Below are positions 8,283 to 16,278 of a DNA stretch of 64,000 nt, piece after piece. A program made the translations under genes and the position numbers. Below the pieces are notes generated by a model that saw nothing but the letters and a program-made list of their open reading frames with translations, searched no databases and was not told the DNA's origin. Each line of letters starts with the position of its first letter. The first letter of the stretch is position 1. Source of the DNA: Propioniciclava sp. MC1595 (GTDB lineage: Bacteria > Actinomycetota > Actinomycetes > Propionibacteriales > Propionibacteriaceae); assembly GCF_017569205.1 (NCBI RefSeq), contig NZ_CP071870.1:62001-126000 (forward strand). Reading direction: 5' to 3'.

Positions 8283-8708
8283 CGGGCCTCCCTCTCGACC
8301 GCACTCTATCGGCAGCTCCTCCGGAGGCATCCAAGTCACAGCGACGGCCACTTGCCCGCTCCGAACGACCGCTTCTGCCGCCGTCCGGAAGTGCCGATGT
8401 GCGGTCGCATCCTTCGGCGTATTCCAGCGGCCGGGTTCCGGATCGGACACACTCAGCGCAGGGCGGCGACTGTCCGCCCGTTCTGCAGCAGAGGTGAGGC
8501 ATGGAGCGCATTGACGGAGTGCTCGACGGAATCGGCGAGCGGGCCCGGTCCCAGCGCCGCGATGTGCATACTTCAACGCCCCGTGCAGAACGTCGCTGAA
8601 GAGTGGCCCTTCCGGCCACGGGTTCCGGCCAGCGCGGCGCTGCGGCTCAGATCTGGCCGTGACCCACCGTCCCGTGAGGCAGTCACGGTTCTGGTGGCCC
8701 GAACTCGG
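8283..8708. other. Gap without a gene
   Basis: The frames here are either the non-coding extension upstream of the nuclease-like gene or short antisense frames. I see no RNA gene, repeat or promoter that I can support, though the nuclease gene's promoter must lie in its left part. Confidence 0.4.
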
Positions 8709-9161
8709 CTAGGCAGTTCTGGTCGACTCCTCCCAGCGCTTCAGCGAACGGGCCAGTTCGGCGCTGTCTAAGTCGGCCTCCGCATGGAGACCCCAGGCCG
8801 GGCTGGAGCTTGTCAGGGTCAGGCGGGCTGCCGCTGGCGGCGGGAACTCGACGTTCAACCTTGCTACCATTTTGCCTTCGCCTTCGCCGGCTGAGGACCC
8901 GCTTGCTGCCAAAGTAATCGGCACCGGATGGCCGTCGGCGAGGAGTTCGAGTTGCAGCGATGACTCCGGGGAATCCTGGCCCCACCACATGATCTCGTCG
9001 CTCATCCGCGACAGCACGGCTGGATCTTGCGATGAGGCGATGACGAACAGCTCGAAGCCGCACACGTCGCCGGACACGAAACCTCTCGACAGCCAGACCG
9101 TCAGACCCGGCCGGCTTTCCAGGACAGCGTCGAAGGCGATGGTCGATACGGTGATGGTCAT
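8709..9161 (-). CDS. Hypothetical protein
   Basis: A 150-residue acidic protein that I do not recognise. It has no signal peptide or membrane span. The sequence alternates hydrophobic strands with polar turns and has several tryptophans (EIMWWGQD, PAWGLHAEAD, KRWEES), so it is probably a small beta-rich soluble domain. Base composition and codon use are coding-like. It lies next to the remnant cut by the IS21 element and is read in the same direction. There is no ribosome binding site of note before ATG 9161. Confidence 0.5.
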   Translation of the reverse strand: MTITVSTIAFDAVLESRPGLTVWLSRGFVSGDVCGFELFVIASSQDPAVLSRMSDEIMWWGQDSPESSLQLELLADGHPVPITLAASGSSAGEGEGKMVARLNVEFPPPAAARLTLTSSSPAWGLHAEADLDSAELARSLKRWEESTRTA

Positions 9162-9169
9162 GGTTCAGG

Positions 9170-9387
9170 CTAATAGATGTACTTGCAGCGACGGTCAGTG
9201 CCGGTTCGGCCAAGGCAGTCTGCCGTCTTCTTGCCGGTCTGGATCGTGTTCGCGACGGTGGTTTGGGTGATTCCGACCGCTACCGTCAGGCGCTTGCCGG
9301 CCCGGTTGCCGTAGTTGGACAGGGTCTGGCGCACCGTGAGGAGGTTGTCGATCCGGTCCGCGTTGCCGCTTGGGCACGTGGTGTGGA
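9170..9387 (-). pseudogene. Gene remnant cut at the IS21 insertion site
   Basis: The last part of a protein (TVAVGITQTTVANTIQTG ... RRCKYIY) is open up to the IS21 end at 9388. If the IS is removed in silence, the frame meets a stop a few codons beyond the target (in the 85-bp repeat), so the 5' end was already lost or the true start is an internal GTG near 9346. I do not recognise the family. Confidence 0.45.
9370..9387 (+). repeat. 85-bp direct repeat, copy A, left piece
   Basis: These 18 bases (TTGGGCACGTGG and onward) match 18301-18318. The copy is cut here by the IS21 element and continues at 15468-15527. The last seven bases, GTGTGGA (9381-9387), are the target duplication of the IS. 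Confidence 0.8.
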
Positions 9388-9512
9388 TGAGTATTTGGAG
9401 TCTTGAGGGCCACTGATTATTGCGGTTGAGCGCCAGTCGATATTGACTCTCAGGGCCACTGGTATTGCCGGTGAGCGCCACCCCGGTCGCCGCGACGCTC
9501 ACCGGCCCGGGT

Positions 9513-10262
9513 TCAGCCGGCCGCGGCGGCGGTGTGCTCCCGCATGTTGACGTCGCCGGTCTCGATCCAGAGGGTGTTGTGGACGATGCGGTCCATGATC
9601 GCGTCGGCGTGGACCCCTCCGCCGAGGCGCTGGTGCCAGTCCTTCTTCGCGTACTGGGTGCAGAACACCGTCGAGGTCGCGTCGTAGCGGCGTTCGAGGA
9701 GCTCGAGCAGCATGGACCGGACGTCGTCGGTGGGCGGGTCGAGCAGCCATTCGTCGATCACGAGGAGCGTGAACGTGGAGTACTTCCGCAACCACTTCTC
9801 CCGACCGGCGGGCTTGTCTTTCGCCGCGGTCCAGGTCTCTTCGAGGTCGGGCATGCGGATGTAGTGCGCCCGGTAGCGGTGCTGACACGCCTGCTTCGCC
9901 AGCGCCGACCCGAGGTAGCTCTTCCCGGACCCGGTGAACCCTTGGAACACGACGTTCATGTGCCTCTGGATGAACTGGCAGGTCCCTAGCTGCGCGATCA
10001 CGCCTCTGTCGAGCCCGCGTTGTTCGAGCATGTCGACGCGGCGGAGGTCCGCGTTCGGGTAGCGGAGCCCGGCGCGGCGGATGAGGCCTTCGACTTTGGA
10101 GTGGGTGAACGCGGCGTGGGCGTCGTCGACGGCGAGCTTGATCCGCTCCTCGAACACCAGCCCGATCGTGAGGGCGTCGTCTTGGATGTCGAGCGCGTCG
10201 ACGAGGGCGGGGACGCCCATCTCTCGCAGCTTCCGCTTCGTCTCGGAGTCGAGCCGGCTCAT
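9513..10262 (-). CDS. istB: IS21 helper ATPase IstB
   Basis: A 249-residue AAA+ ATPase that assists the IstA transposase in target choice and strand transfer. Walker A is GFTGSGKS, Walker B is LLVIDEW, and an arginine-rich C-terminal part follows (LLERRYDATSTVFCTQY). Start ATG 10262 overlaps the istA stop (ATGA, 10259-10262), the standard IS21 arrangement. It is intact, but its partner is split. It has the length usual for the family. Confidence 0.93.
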   Translation of the reverse strand: MSRLDSETKRKLREMGVPALVDALDIQDDALTIGLVFEERIKLAVDDAHAAFTHSKVEGLIRRAGLRYPNADLRRVDMLEQRGLDRGVIAQLGTCQFIQRHMNVVFQGFTGSGKSYLGSALAKQACQHRYRAHYIRMPDLEETWTAAKDKPAGREKWLRKYSTFTLLVIDEWLLDPPTDDVRSMLLELLERRYDATSTVFCTQYAKKDWHQRLGGGVHADAIMDRIVHNTLWIETGDVNMREHTAAAAG

Positions 10263-11069
10263 TGGGTGTCTCCTGCGTAGTAGTCGGCGCCGCGGACGTA
10301 GCCGGCGGGTTCCTCGTCGGCGGGTTCGAACCATGGGCCTCTGCCGCGTTGGTCCTGATTCGAGTCGAGGATCGGCCGCAGGTGCGCATACCTGGGTGAT
10401 CGGACTCGGGAATCGAGTGCGATGCCGGCGGCGGCTTCGACCCGGGTGGGGGAGTAGCGGCGGGTCAACCTGAGCACTGCCAGCGCGGCGCCGAGCCCCT
10501 GCTCGTCGACGGGGACGGACTCGAAGATGCGGTTCACGATCGTGGTGGTGTTCTCCCCGATCCGAGCGGCCCACTCCCTCGCCCGTTGCGGGTCCATCTG
10601 CTGGTAGCGGGGCCCGTCGGGCAGATCCGAGTCGTGCGTCCGGTACTCGTTGACCACCCCGGCTGGGGCGAGGAGATGGCTGGTAAGCCGCTGATCCCCG
10701 GCGAACACCTCGAGGGTGGTGTCGGTGATGCGCAGGTCGACGGACCGACCGATGTTCTCGTAAGGGACCGAGTAGAAGTTCCTCTCGAACACCACGTGTC
10801 CGTTCTTCTGGACCTTGCGGCCGTAGAGCCACTGCGAGATCTCGAACCGAACCTGCGGGAGCGGCCGCAGCAGCGGCTTCTCCTCACCCTCGAACACCGA
10901 AAGCCTCGACCCGGCGCGTTTCTGAAACGGCTTCGCGTTGTAAGCGGCGACGCGTTCGTAGACCGCGGCCCGCAACTCCGGCAGCGTCGCGAAGGTGCGG
11001 TCGCGGAGAGCCGCGATCACCACCGTCGCAACGTTCCCGACCGTGCCCTCGACACTCGGCTTGTCCTTC
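10259..11069 (-). pseudogene. istA: istA, 3' part (C-terminal half of IS21 transposase)
   Basis: This fragment carries the catalytic glutamate of the DDE triad (KDKPSVEGTVGN) and the C-terminal part with WLYGRKVQKNGHV and SVPYENIGR. It is cut from the 5' part (14544-15299) by the RIT insertion between KPKD and KPS. Removing the insert with one copy of GTCCTTC restores one frame of 520 codons, so the split is recent and precise. An internal ATG at 11023 gives an open frame but no complete transposase. Confidence 0.9.
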
Positions 11070-11096
11070 TTATCCCGAATTCGGGATAAGAAGGAC
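11063..11096. repeat. 34-bp perfect palindrome at left RIT boundary
   Basis: The centre is TTATCCCGAATTCGGGATAA (11070-11089), flanked by GTCCTTC on the left and its inverse GAAGGAC on the right. GTCCTTC is native istA sequence and also flanks the right end of the RIT element. This extra palindrome is not present at the right end. Confidence 0.9.
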
Positions 11097-11176
11097 TATC
11101 CCGAGGATCTGGTTATCCCGAGTCGTGGCCGTTGCTGCTTGTCAACGGGGGCTGTGGCTGGGGATCCTCGGGATAA
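11097..11176 (+). repeat. RIT left terminal inverted repeat (80 bp)
   Basis: It is identical to the inverse of 14464-14543 over all 80 bases; with the outer GAAGGAC the match reaches 87. TATCCCGA boxes lie at 11097-11104 and 11114-11121, and the inverse TCGGGATA at 11168-11175. Confidence 0.93.
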
Positions 11177-11244
11177 TCACGCTCCTGGCGTTCCAGTCGT
11201 ACGTTGCTCGTCTCTGCTGGGTTTTCGCTTGGAGGTGAGCGGAC

Positions 11245-12486
11245 ATGGGTGTCTTTGTTGGCGAGGTGATCGCGCGGGCCGACGCGGCGGTCAGCGCTTT
11301 GGGGCATGCGCCCTCAACGTTGTGGCAGTACCGGTGGGCGTGGTCCCGGGTCGAGGTGTTCTGCGGCGAGCCTGACGTTGTTGAACTGACCGACGAGGTG
11401 GTGGCCGGGTTCCTGCGGTGGGTGGCTGCCGAGCACGCTGAGGGCCGCATCAAGGAGTGGAAACGCAAGCTGCTCCGCAAGGGCATGTTGGTGTTGTCGG
11501 AAGTGGCCTCGACCGGCACGTACACGTGGAAAGTGACTCGAGGACGGCACCGCAATGAGGGCCTGACTACGGAGTTCCGTCCGGTACAGGAACAGTTCGA
11601 GCAGTGGCTGACCGGCCAGGGACTGGCACCGGCCACGACGGCCCTATACGCGACGGTCAGCCGGAAGGTCCTGGCCTGGCTGCCGGAGCGCGGAGTGGTC
11701 GATGTGCGGCGGGTGTCCGCGGGGGACGTGTCGGCGGCGGTGGCCTTCCTCGGCGTCAGCTACTCACCGGGCAGTATGCGGACCGTGTTGACCGCTTTGC
11801 GGGTGTGGTGCCGGTTCCTTGAGGACACCGGCCGGTCCGCGCGGCTGTCGCCGGCGGTGCCGGCGGCGAACTGCAGGCGTGTGCGGACGCTGGTGGTGTT
11901 GTCGGCTGACGACGTGGAGTTGGTGGTGGCTTCCCCCGATCCGGCCACACCGGTAGGACGCCGGAACCGGGCGATGCTCTTACTGGCGGCCAGGACGGGG
12001 CTGCGTCCCAGCGATGTCGCCGGTCTTCGGCTGGCAGACATCGATTGGCGCCAAGCGATGATCACGGTGACCCAGCACAAGACCGGGACGGTGGTGGTGC
12101 TGCCGCTGCTGGCCGACGTCGGCGCGGCGCTCACCGACTATCTCCTGTCCGACCGACCGGCTCACGCGCTCGACGATCACGTGTTCCTGCGTTCCCAGGC
12201 CCCGCACGTCAGCTTGGGCTGCTCCGACCTGTATCACGTGGCGGCGGGCGCGTTCGCCCGCGCCCAGACGGTCAACACCAGTGGTACGGGGCGAGGGATG
12301 CGGGTGCTGCGGGCGTCGTTGGCGACCGGCATGCTCCAGCAAGACGTGCCCCTGCCGGTGATCAGTGGTGCGTTGGGTCATCGCGGCATCGACTCGGCCA
12401 AGCACTATCTGGCAGGCGACGAGGCCCGGATGCGGCAGTGCTGCCTGGACTTCACTGGGATCGAACCGAACCGGGCACGGCCATGA
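11245..12486 (+). CDS. ritA: RIT tyrosine recombinase A
   Basis: A 413-residue phage-integrase-family recombinase. N-terminal SAM-like core-binding regions (about 1-200) precede the catalytic domain (about 215-400). The first arginine is in ARTGLRPSDVAGL, the lysine in QHKTG, the second arginine in RVLRASLAT, the next histidine in GALGHRG and the nucleophile tyrosine in KHYLAGD. The histidine usually three residues before the second arginine is an arginine here. GGAGGTGA precedes ATG 11245. Its stop overlaps ritB by ATGA (12483-12486). As first gene of the trio it probably acts with the other two in one synaptic complex, but individual roles in RIT elements are unknown. Confidence 0.9.
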   Translation: MGVFVGEVIARADAAVSALGHAPSTLWQYRWAWSRVEVFCGEPDVVELTDEVVAGFLRWVAAEHAEGRIKEWKRKLLRKGMLVLSEVASTGTYTWKVTRGRHRNEGLTTEFRPVQEQFEQWLTGQGLAPATTALYATVSRKVLAWLPERGVVDVRRVSAGDVSAAVAFLGVSYSPGSMRTVLTALRVWCRFLEDTGRSARLSPAVPAANCRRVRTLVVLSADDVELVVASPDPATPVGRRNRAMLLLAARTGLRPSDVAGLRLADIDWRQAMITVTQHKTGTVVVLPLLADVGAALTDYLLSDRPAHALDDHVFLRSQAPHVSLGCSDLYHVAAGAFARAQTVNTSGTGRGMRVLRASLATGMLQQDVPLPVISGALGHRGIDSAKHYLAGDEARMRQCCLDFTGIEPNRARP

Positions 12487-13457
12487 CCGGGCTGGTCAGC
12501 GGCCTGGCCGGCCACATCGACGGCCTGCTCGAAGTCAAGCACGCGCTCGGGTACCCGTACACGACCTCGGAGCGACACCTGCGCGCGTTCGACGCGATGT
12601 GCGCCACCGAGTACCCGGGACAGGCCACGTTGAGCCGGCACATGGCGATGCGCTGGGCCACCAGCCGTCCCGGCGAGCACGTCAACGGGCAGCTGCGACG
12701 CATCACCCCGGTCCGGCAGTTGGCCAAACACATGGCTGGGCTCGGGGTGGACGCCTATCTGATCCCGCCGGGCATCCCAGGCAAGCAGGTCCGTTACCGT
12801 CCGCACTTGTACACCCACGCAGAACTGCGGGCGATCTTCGACGCCGCCGACCAGATCGTGGCGACCCCTTACGGCGGGTGCCGGCATCTGATCATCCCGG
12901 TGGTCTTCCGGATGATCTACTGCCTGGGTCTGCGCCCCGGCGAGGCCCGCCGACTCCACCGCAATGACGTCGACCTGACCAAGGGCACCGTCCAGATCCG
13001 CGAATCGAAAGGACACAAGGACCGGGTGGTGTACCTGTCGGCCGACCTGCACGACTACTGCCGCCGCTACGACGCCACGATCCGCGCGCACCACCCGAAC
13101 CGGGTCGCGTTCTTCCCGAACCAGAGCGGTGGCTTCTACAGTGCGTGCACCCTGGACCACTGGTTCGGTCAACTCCTGGCTGTCGCCGAGGTGACCGGTA
13201 CAACCGGCGCGGGCTCGCCACCGCGGGTCTACGACTTGCGGCATGCGCATGTGATGGAAACGGTCAACCGGTGGGTGCGTGCGGGCCGCGACCCGCAGGC
13301 GCTGGTGATGTACCTGAGCCTGCACCTGGGGCACAGCAACCCCGAGGACACCTGGTACTACTTCCACCTGACCCCCGATTTCCATGCCGACCTGCGCCAG
13401 GTGGCCAACATCAGTATCGAGTCGGTCCTGCCCGAGGCCTCCCATGCACACGGATGA
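12483..13457 (+). CDS. ritB: RIT tyrosine recombinase B
   Basis: A 324-residue phage-integrase-family recombinase, middle gene of the trio. Catalytic positions: R in YCLGLRPGEARRL, K in SKGHKDR, R in VYDLRHAHV, H in HLGHSNPEDTW and Tyr in TWYYFH. The residue three before the second arginine is tyrosine in place of histidine. The start ATG 12483 overlaps the ritA stop (ATGA), and its own end overlaps ritC by 14 bases, so all three proteins come from one mRNA by coupled translation. Confidence 0.9.
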   Translation: MTGLVSGLAGHIDGLLEVKHALGYPYTTSERHLRAFDAMCATEYPGQATLSRHMAMRWATSRPGEHVNGQLRRITPVRQLAKHMAGLGVDAYLIPPGIPGKQVRYRPHLYTHAELRAIFDAADQIVATPYGGCRHLIIPVVFRMIYCLGLRPGEARRLHRNDVDLTKGTVQIRESKGHKDRVVYLSADLHDYCRRYDATIRAHHPNRVAFFPNQSGGFYSACTLDHWFGQLLAVAEVTGTTGAGSPPRVYDLRHAHVMETVNRWVRAGRDPQALVMYLSLHLGHSNPEDTWYYFHLTPDFHADLRQVANISIESVLPEASHAHG

Positions 13458-14463
13458 CTTCTTCCGGCTCGTGCGTTCCTGGCTGACCGTCTACCTGCCG
13501 CGCTCACGTCGGCTCAGCGCCCATACCATCCGCTCGTACAAGACGGCGCTGACCATGCTGCTGGCCTACCTGCACGAAACCCGCGGGCTGGACCTGACCG
13601 CGGTCAGCTTCGAAGCCATCGACCACGCGACGATCCGGGGGTTCACCACCTGGCTGACCGACGACCGACACGTCAGCCCCGCCTCGGCCAACCAGCGTCT
13701 GGCAGCGATCAAGTCGTTCCTGTCGTTCTGCGCCGCAGAAGACCCGGCACTGGTCGCGGTCTGGCTGGACATCAAACAAGTCCGGCCCGCCCGGGTACCG
13801 GCCCGCGCCCCGGACGCGCTGAGCATGCCCGCCGTCGAGGCACTGATCCGCGCTCCGGGCCAGCGCACCCGCCAGGGCCTCCGTGACACCACCATCTTCT
13901 TGCTATTGTTCGACGCCGCCGCCCGGATCCAGGAAGTCCTCGACCTGACCCTCGCCGACCTCGACACCACCAGCGGGCACGGCCGGGTCATCCTGACTGG
14001 CAAGGGCCACAAGACCCGGACGATCCCGATCATGGACAAGACCTGCCGTCACCTTGACCAGTACCTCGACGCGTTCCACATCGGCACACCAGAGCCGGGA
14101 ACGCTGCTGTTCTACACGGTCCGGGCCGGCCGTCACCAGCCGATGAGCCAAGACAACATCAACTACCTGCTGAACAAATACGCGGCAGCCGCCCGGCCGG
14201 GTTGCCCGGATGTCCCCCGACGGGTCCATGCCCACCAGTTGCGCCACGCGCGGGCCATGCAGATGCTGCGGGCTGGCGTACCCCTGCCGCACATCAAGGA
14301 GTTTCTCGGCCACGTCAACATCACCACCACCAGCGTCTACGCCACGGCCGACAACCAGATGGTGCGCGACGCGATCCAGAAAGCCGCCGGCGCCACCCCC
14401 GAACTCGCGCCCCTCTGGAAAGGAGACGACGACCTGATCCTCCGACTCGCAGGCCTCACGTAG
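13444..14463 (+). CDS. ritC: RIT tyrosine recombinase C
   Basis: A 339-residue recombinase with a complete set of catalytic residues: R in AARIQEVLDL, K in KGHKTR, HxxR in AHQLRHARAM, H in LGHVN and Tyr in TSVYATAD. It has the usual core-binding domain at about 5-100 (SAHTIRSYKTALTMLLAYL). ATG 13444 is chosen since it lies just inside the ritB end; a more upstream ATG would overlap far more. It is the only one of the three with the canonical box II histidine, so it may be the main strand-cutting subunit. The stop codon lies directly against the right inverted repeat. Confidence 0.9.
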   Translation: MHTDDFFRLVRSWLTVYLPRSRRLSAHTIRSYKTALTMLLAYLHETRGLDLTAVSFEAIDHATIRGFTTWLTDDRHVSPASANQRLAAIKSFLSFCAAEDPALVAVWLDIKQVRPARVPARAPDALSMPAVEALIRAPGQRTRQGLRDTTIFLLLFDAAARIQEVLDLTLADLDTTSGHGRVILTGKGHKTRTIPIMDKTCRHLDQYLDAFHIGTPEPGTLLFYTVRAGRHQPMSQDNINYLLNKYAAAARPGCPDVPRRVHAHQLRHARAMQMLRAGVPLPHIKEFLGHVNITTTSVYATADNQMVRDAIQKAAGATPELAPLWKGDDDLILRLAGLT

Positions 14464-14543
14464 TTATCCCGAGGATCCCCAGCCACAGCCCCCGTTGACA
14501 AGCAGCAACGGCCACGACTCGGGATAACCAGATCCTCGGGATA
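14464..14543 (-). repeat. RIT right terminal inverted repeat (80 bp)
   Basis: Perfect inverse copy of 11097-11176, starting one base after the ritC stop codon and ending at the native istA sequence GTCCTTC (14544-14550). Confidence 0.93.
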
Positions 14544-15299
14544 GTCCTTCGGCTTCTTCACCCGTCCCGGCAGCACCGCCGCCGAATAGTGCGCCGCGAG
14601 CTCCCGATACGCGTCGTTCAGCACCACCTCGCCCTCGGCAGGGTGCTTGATCACACCCGCCTTCAGGTTGTCCGGAACGATCCGCGGGACGGACCCGCCG
14701 AACCAGTCGAACATCGCCGTGTTCGCGCGCAGCCAGGTGTCCTGCTTCATATCCAGCGTCGGCTCGACGAACGAATACCTCGAGAACGGCAGCGTCGCGA
14801 CGAACAAGTAGACCCTCGTCGCCTGCCCGGTGACCGGGTCGCTGAGCTGCATAGTCTTGCCCGACCAGTCGACCTCGACCGTCTGCCCGGCCTTGTGACC
14901 GACCCGCGATGCCGCCCCGATCACGAGCACGTGACGCTGGTAGGTCTTGCAGAACCGGTCGTAGCCCATCGCCGTCTCGCCCTTGGCCCGGCAGGCGTCG
15001 ACGTACTCGCCATGCAGCAGCTTCAACGTCACCCCGACCCGGGCGAGCTCCCGGTGCACCTTGTCCCAGTCCGGCTGCGCGTGAACACTCTCGTGCTCAC
15101 CACGCCCGGGGAACAGCCGCGCATACACGTCCGCCTCGTCGAGCTCCGCGACGTCGTCCCAGCCGATGCCCTCCCGGTCGGCGGCATCGATCACCGCGGC
15201 CACGCTGGTGCGGGACAGGCCCTGCGCGGCGATCTGCCGGCCCGTGAGCCCCTCCGCGCGCAACCGAAGCACGAGCTTCGCTTTGATCCTGCGTACCAT
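14544..15299 (-). pseudogene. istA: istA, 5' part (N-terminal half of IS21 transposase)
   Basis: This part encodes the N-terminal helix-turn-helix (VLRLRAEGLTGRQIAAQGLS) and the first two DDE aspartates (VEVDWSGKT and IVPDNLKAG). It ends at KPKD, where the RIT element is inserted; translation would then read into the inverted repeat and stop inside the element. ATG 15299 has AAGGAG upstream, placed in a strong hairpin (15308-15345). Confidence 0.9.
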
Positions 15300-15307
15300 C
15301 CGAATCA

Positions 15308-15345
15308 CTCCTTCTGCCGCGTGATCAGCCACGCGGCAGAAGGAG
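15308..15345 (-). promoter_or_regulatory. Hairpin hiding the istA ribosome binding site
   Basis: Perfect 16-bp arms CTCCTTCTGCCGCGTG (15308-15323) and CACGCGGCAGAAGGAG (15330-15345) with a 6-base loop. On the coding strand the inner copy of AAGGAG, eight bases before the istA start, is in the stem. If transcription enters from outside, this would block istA translation, a control seen in other insertion sequences. Confidence 0.65.
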
Positions 15346-15460
15346 CCTAGGAAGGTGGCCCCGAACCCGAATACTCGGTGGCCCTCACGGACGCGATCGC
15401 GTCGACGCGCGAGTGGCCCTGAACCTCAATATCGGTGGCCCTCAGAAGAGCGAATACTCA

Positions 15461-15527
15461 GTGTGGAACCGCTCGAGCCGTCAGTAGGAGCCCAGAAGGG
15501 CGGGGTGAGAACGTCCGCTTCTGCCGC
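15461..15527 (+). repeat. 85-bp direct repeat, copy A, right piece
   Basis: These 67 bases match 18312-18378 with one mismatch. With 9370-9387 they rebuild the uninterrupted repeat. The first seven (GTGTGGA) are the IS21 target duplication. Confidence 0.9.
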
Positions 15528-15540
15528 GGTCAGCGTGTGG

Positions 15541-15888
15541 TCAGAGGTGGAGGTGCAGGCGCAGGGCGTCGTCGAGTTGGGTCAGCAGGTATGTGGGAAT
15601 CCGGCCAGTGACGGGGCCGATGCGTTCCACCGAGACCGAACGAACTTGTTCAGCTTGGGCTTTCGAATCCACGTGCAGGCCTGTTTCGTCAGCGGGGAGG
15701 AGGACCTGGAAGGGGTAGACCCTGGCGATGTTGCTGGTGACGGGGACCACGGTGACGACGCCACGCCCCAGCCTCGCCGCGGTGGCGTTGGCGTTGTCGT
15801 TGCTCACGATCACCGCAGGGCGACGCTTGTCCGCCTCTCCCGCGCGGGCGGGTTCCAGATCGACCAACCGGATCTCACCGCGGAGCAT
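15541..15888 (-). CDS. mazF: MazF/PemK-type mRNA endonuclease toxin
   Basis: A 115-residue toxin of the PemK/MazF fold: RGEIRLVDLEPARAGEADKRRPAVIVSND holds the typical G-x-I/V-x2-V start and RPAVIVS strand, and VTVVPVTSN the second core strand. Members cut mRNA in a sequence-specific way and are silenced by the partner antitoxin. Its start overlaps the antitoxin end by 14 bases, so it needs antitoxin translation first, the usual order. The arginine of KRRP and the serine/threonine of PVTSN are in the expected active-site places. Confidence 0.9.
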   Translation of the reverse strand: MLRGEIRLVDLEPARAGEADKRRPAVIVSNDNANATAARLGRGVVTVVPVTSNIARVYPFQVLLPADETGLHVDSKAQAEQVRSVSVERIGPVTGRIPTYLLTQLDDALRLHLHL

Positions 15889-16114
15889 CAGCCATCCCGT
15901 CAGCCGCGGCGGAATCCCACGCGTCGGCGTTCCCGGAGTCTTCCCACTCCCGCCAGGCTGATTCGTAGGCGGACTGGAGTTCTGGGTCGCCGAGTAGCCT
16001 GATCGCCTGCTGGATGGCCGCGGAGCGCGACTTCAGGCCGGCAGCGTGGGCGTACTTGTCCAGGGCTGCGACCTCGCTCTCGGAGAGACTCACACTCAAC
16101 TTCACCTGACTCAT
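15875..16114 (-). CDS. Ribbon-helix-helix antitoxin (MazE-like)
   Basis: A 79-residue antitoxin. The N-terminal ribbon-helix-helix (QVKLSVSLSESEVAALDKYA ... SRSAAIQQAIRLL, residues 3-42) binds DNA and makes a dimer. The acidic C-terminal tail (SAWREWEDSGNADAWDS) would wrap the MazF toxin. Start ATG 16114 is the only good one. A GGTAG-type palindrome upstream (16124-16150) is the likely self-operator. It is the first gene of a two-gene operon with mazF. Confidence 0.87.
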   Translation of the reverse strand: MSQVKLSVSLSESEVAALDKYAHAAGLKSRSAAIQQAIRLLGDPELQSAYESAWREWEDSGNADAWDSAAADGMADAPR

Positions 16115-16123
16115 GCGACCAGC

Positions 16124-16150
16124 CTACTACCAGACTTCCTACCACGGTAG
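16124..16150 (-). promoter_or_regulatory. Probable antitoxin operator
   Basis: A palindrome CTACC-AC-GGTAG (16139-16150) stands beside a further CTACTACC (16124-16131), just before the antitoxin start at 16114. Short repeated boxes of this kind are normal for ribbon-helix-helix repressors. Confidence 0.5.
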
Positions 16151-16278
16151 CTTTACCGGATCTGCCGCGCTGCGGGCAGCTGGCCGGCAGTGCTCTAAGA
16201 GCGCGGCTGTTCGGAGGAGGCCTCCCCGGGGTGTATCGATAGGCGCCGGACGCGGCGAGAACCGTCTTGGAAGTGGAG

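Larger units (their letters stand above)
11070..14543 (+). mobile_element. Recombinase-in-trio (RIT) element
   Basis: Three overlapping tyrosine recombinase genes in one direction lie between perfect 80-bp inverted repeats, the definition of RIT elements. The flanks carry a 7-bp direct repeat GTCCTTC (11063-11069 and 14544-14550). Within each terminal repeat TATCCCGA or its inverse occurs three times, likely recombinase arm sites. The element carries no cargo gene. It sits inside istA of the IS21 element. Confidence 0.9.
9388..15460 (-). mobile_element. IS21-family insertion sequence, interrupted by a RIT element
   Basis: The element runs from 5'-TGAGTATT (9388) to AATACTCA-3' (15460), with TG...CA tips as in the IS21 family, and a 7-bp target duplication GTGTGGA at 9381-9387 and 15461-15467. 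Both ends hold several copies of a GGGCCAC(T/C)GATATT-like motif (for example near 9407 and 9453, and inverted near 15354, 15388, 15410, 15434), the usual multiple transposase sites. It encodes istB and a split istA. Without the 3,481-bp insert it would be about 2.6 kb, normal for IS21. With istA broken it should not move by itself. Confidence 0.9.

Noticed and set aside
15461-15527. The 67-bp repeat as part of the IS21 end
   Set aside because: The TG...CA tips and the GTGTGGA duplication place it outside the IS; the copy at 18312-18378 has no IS next to it.
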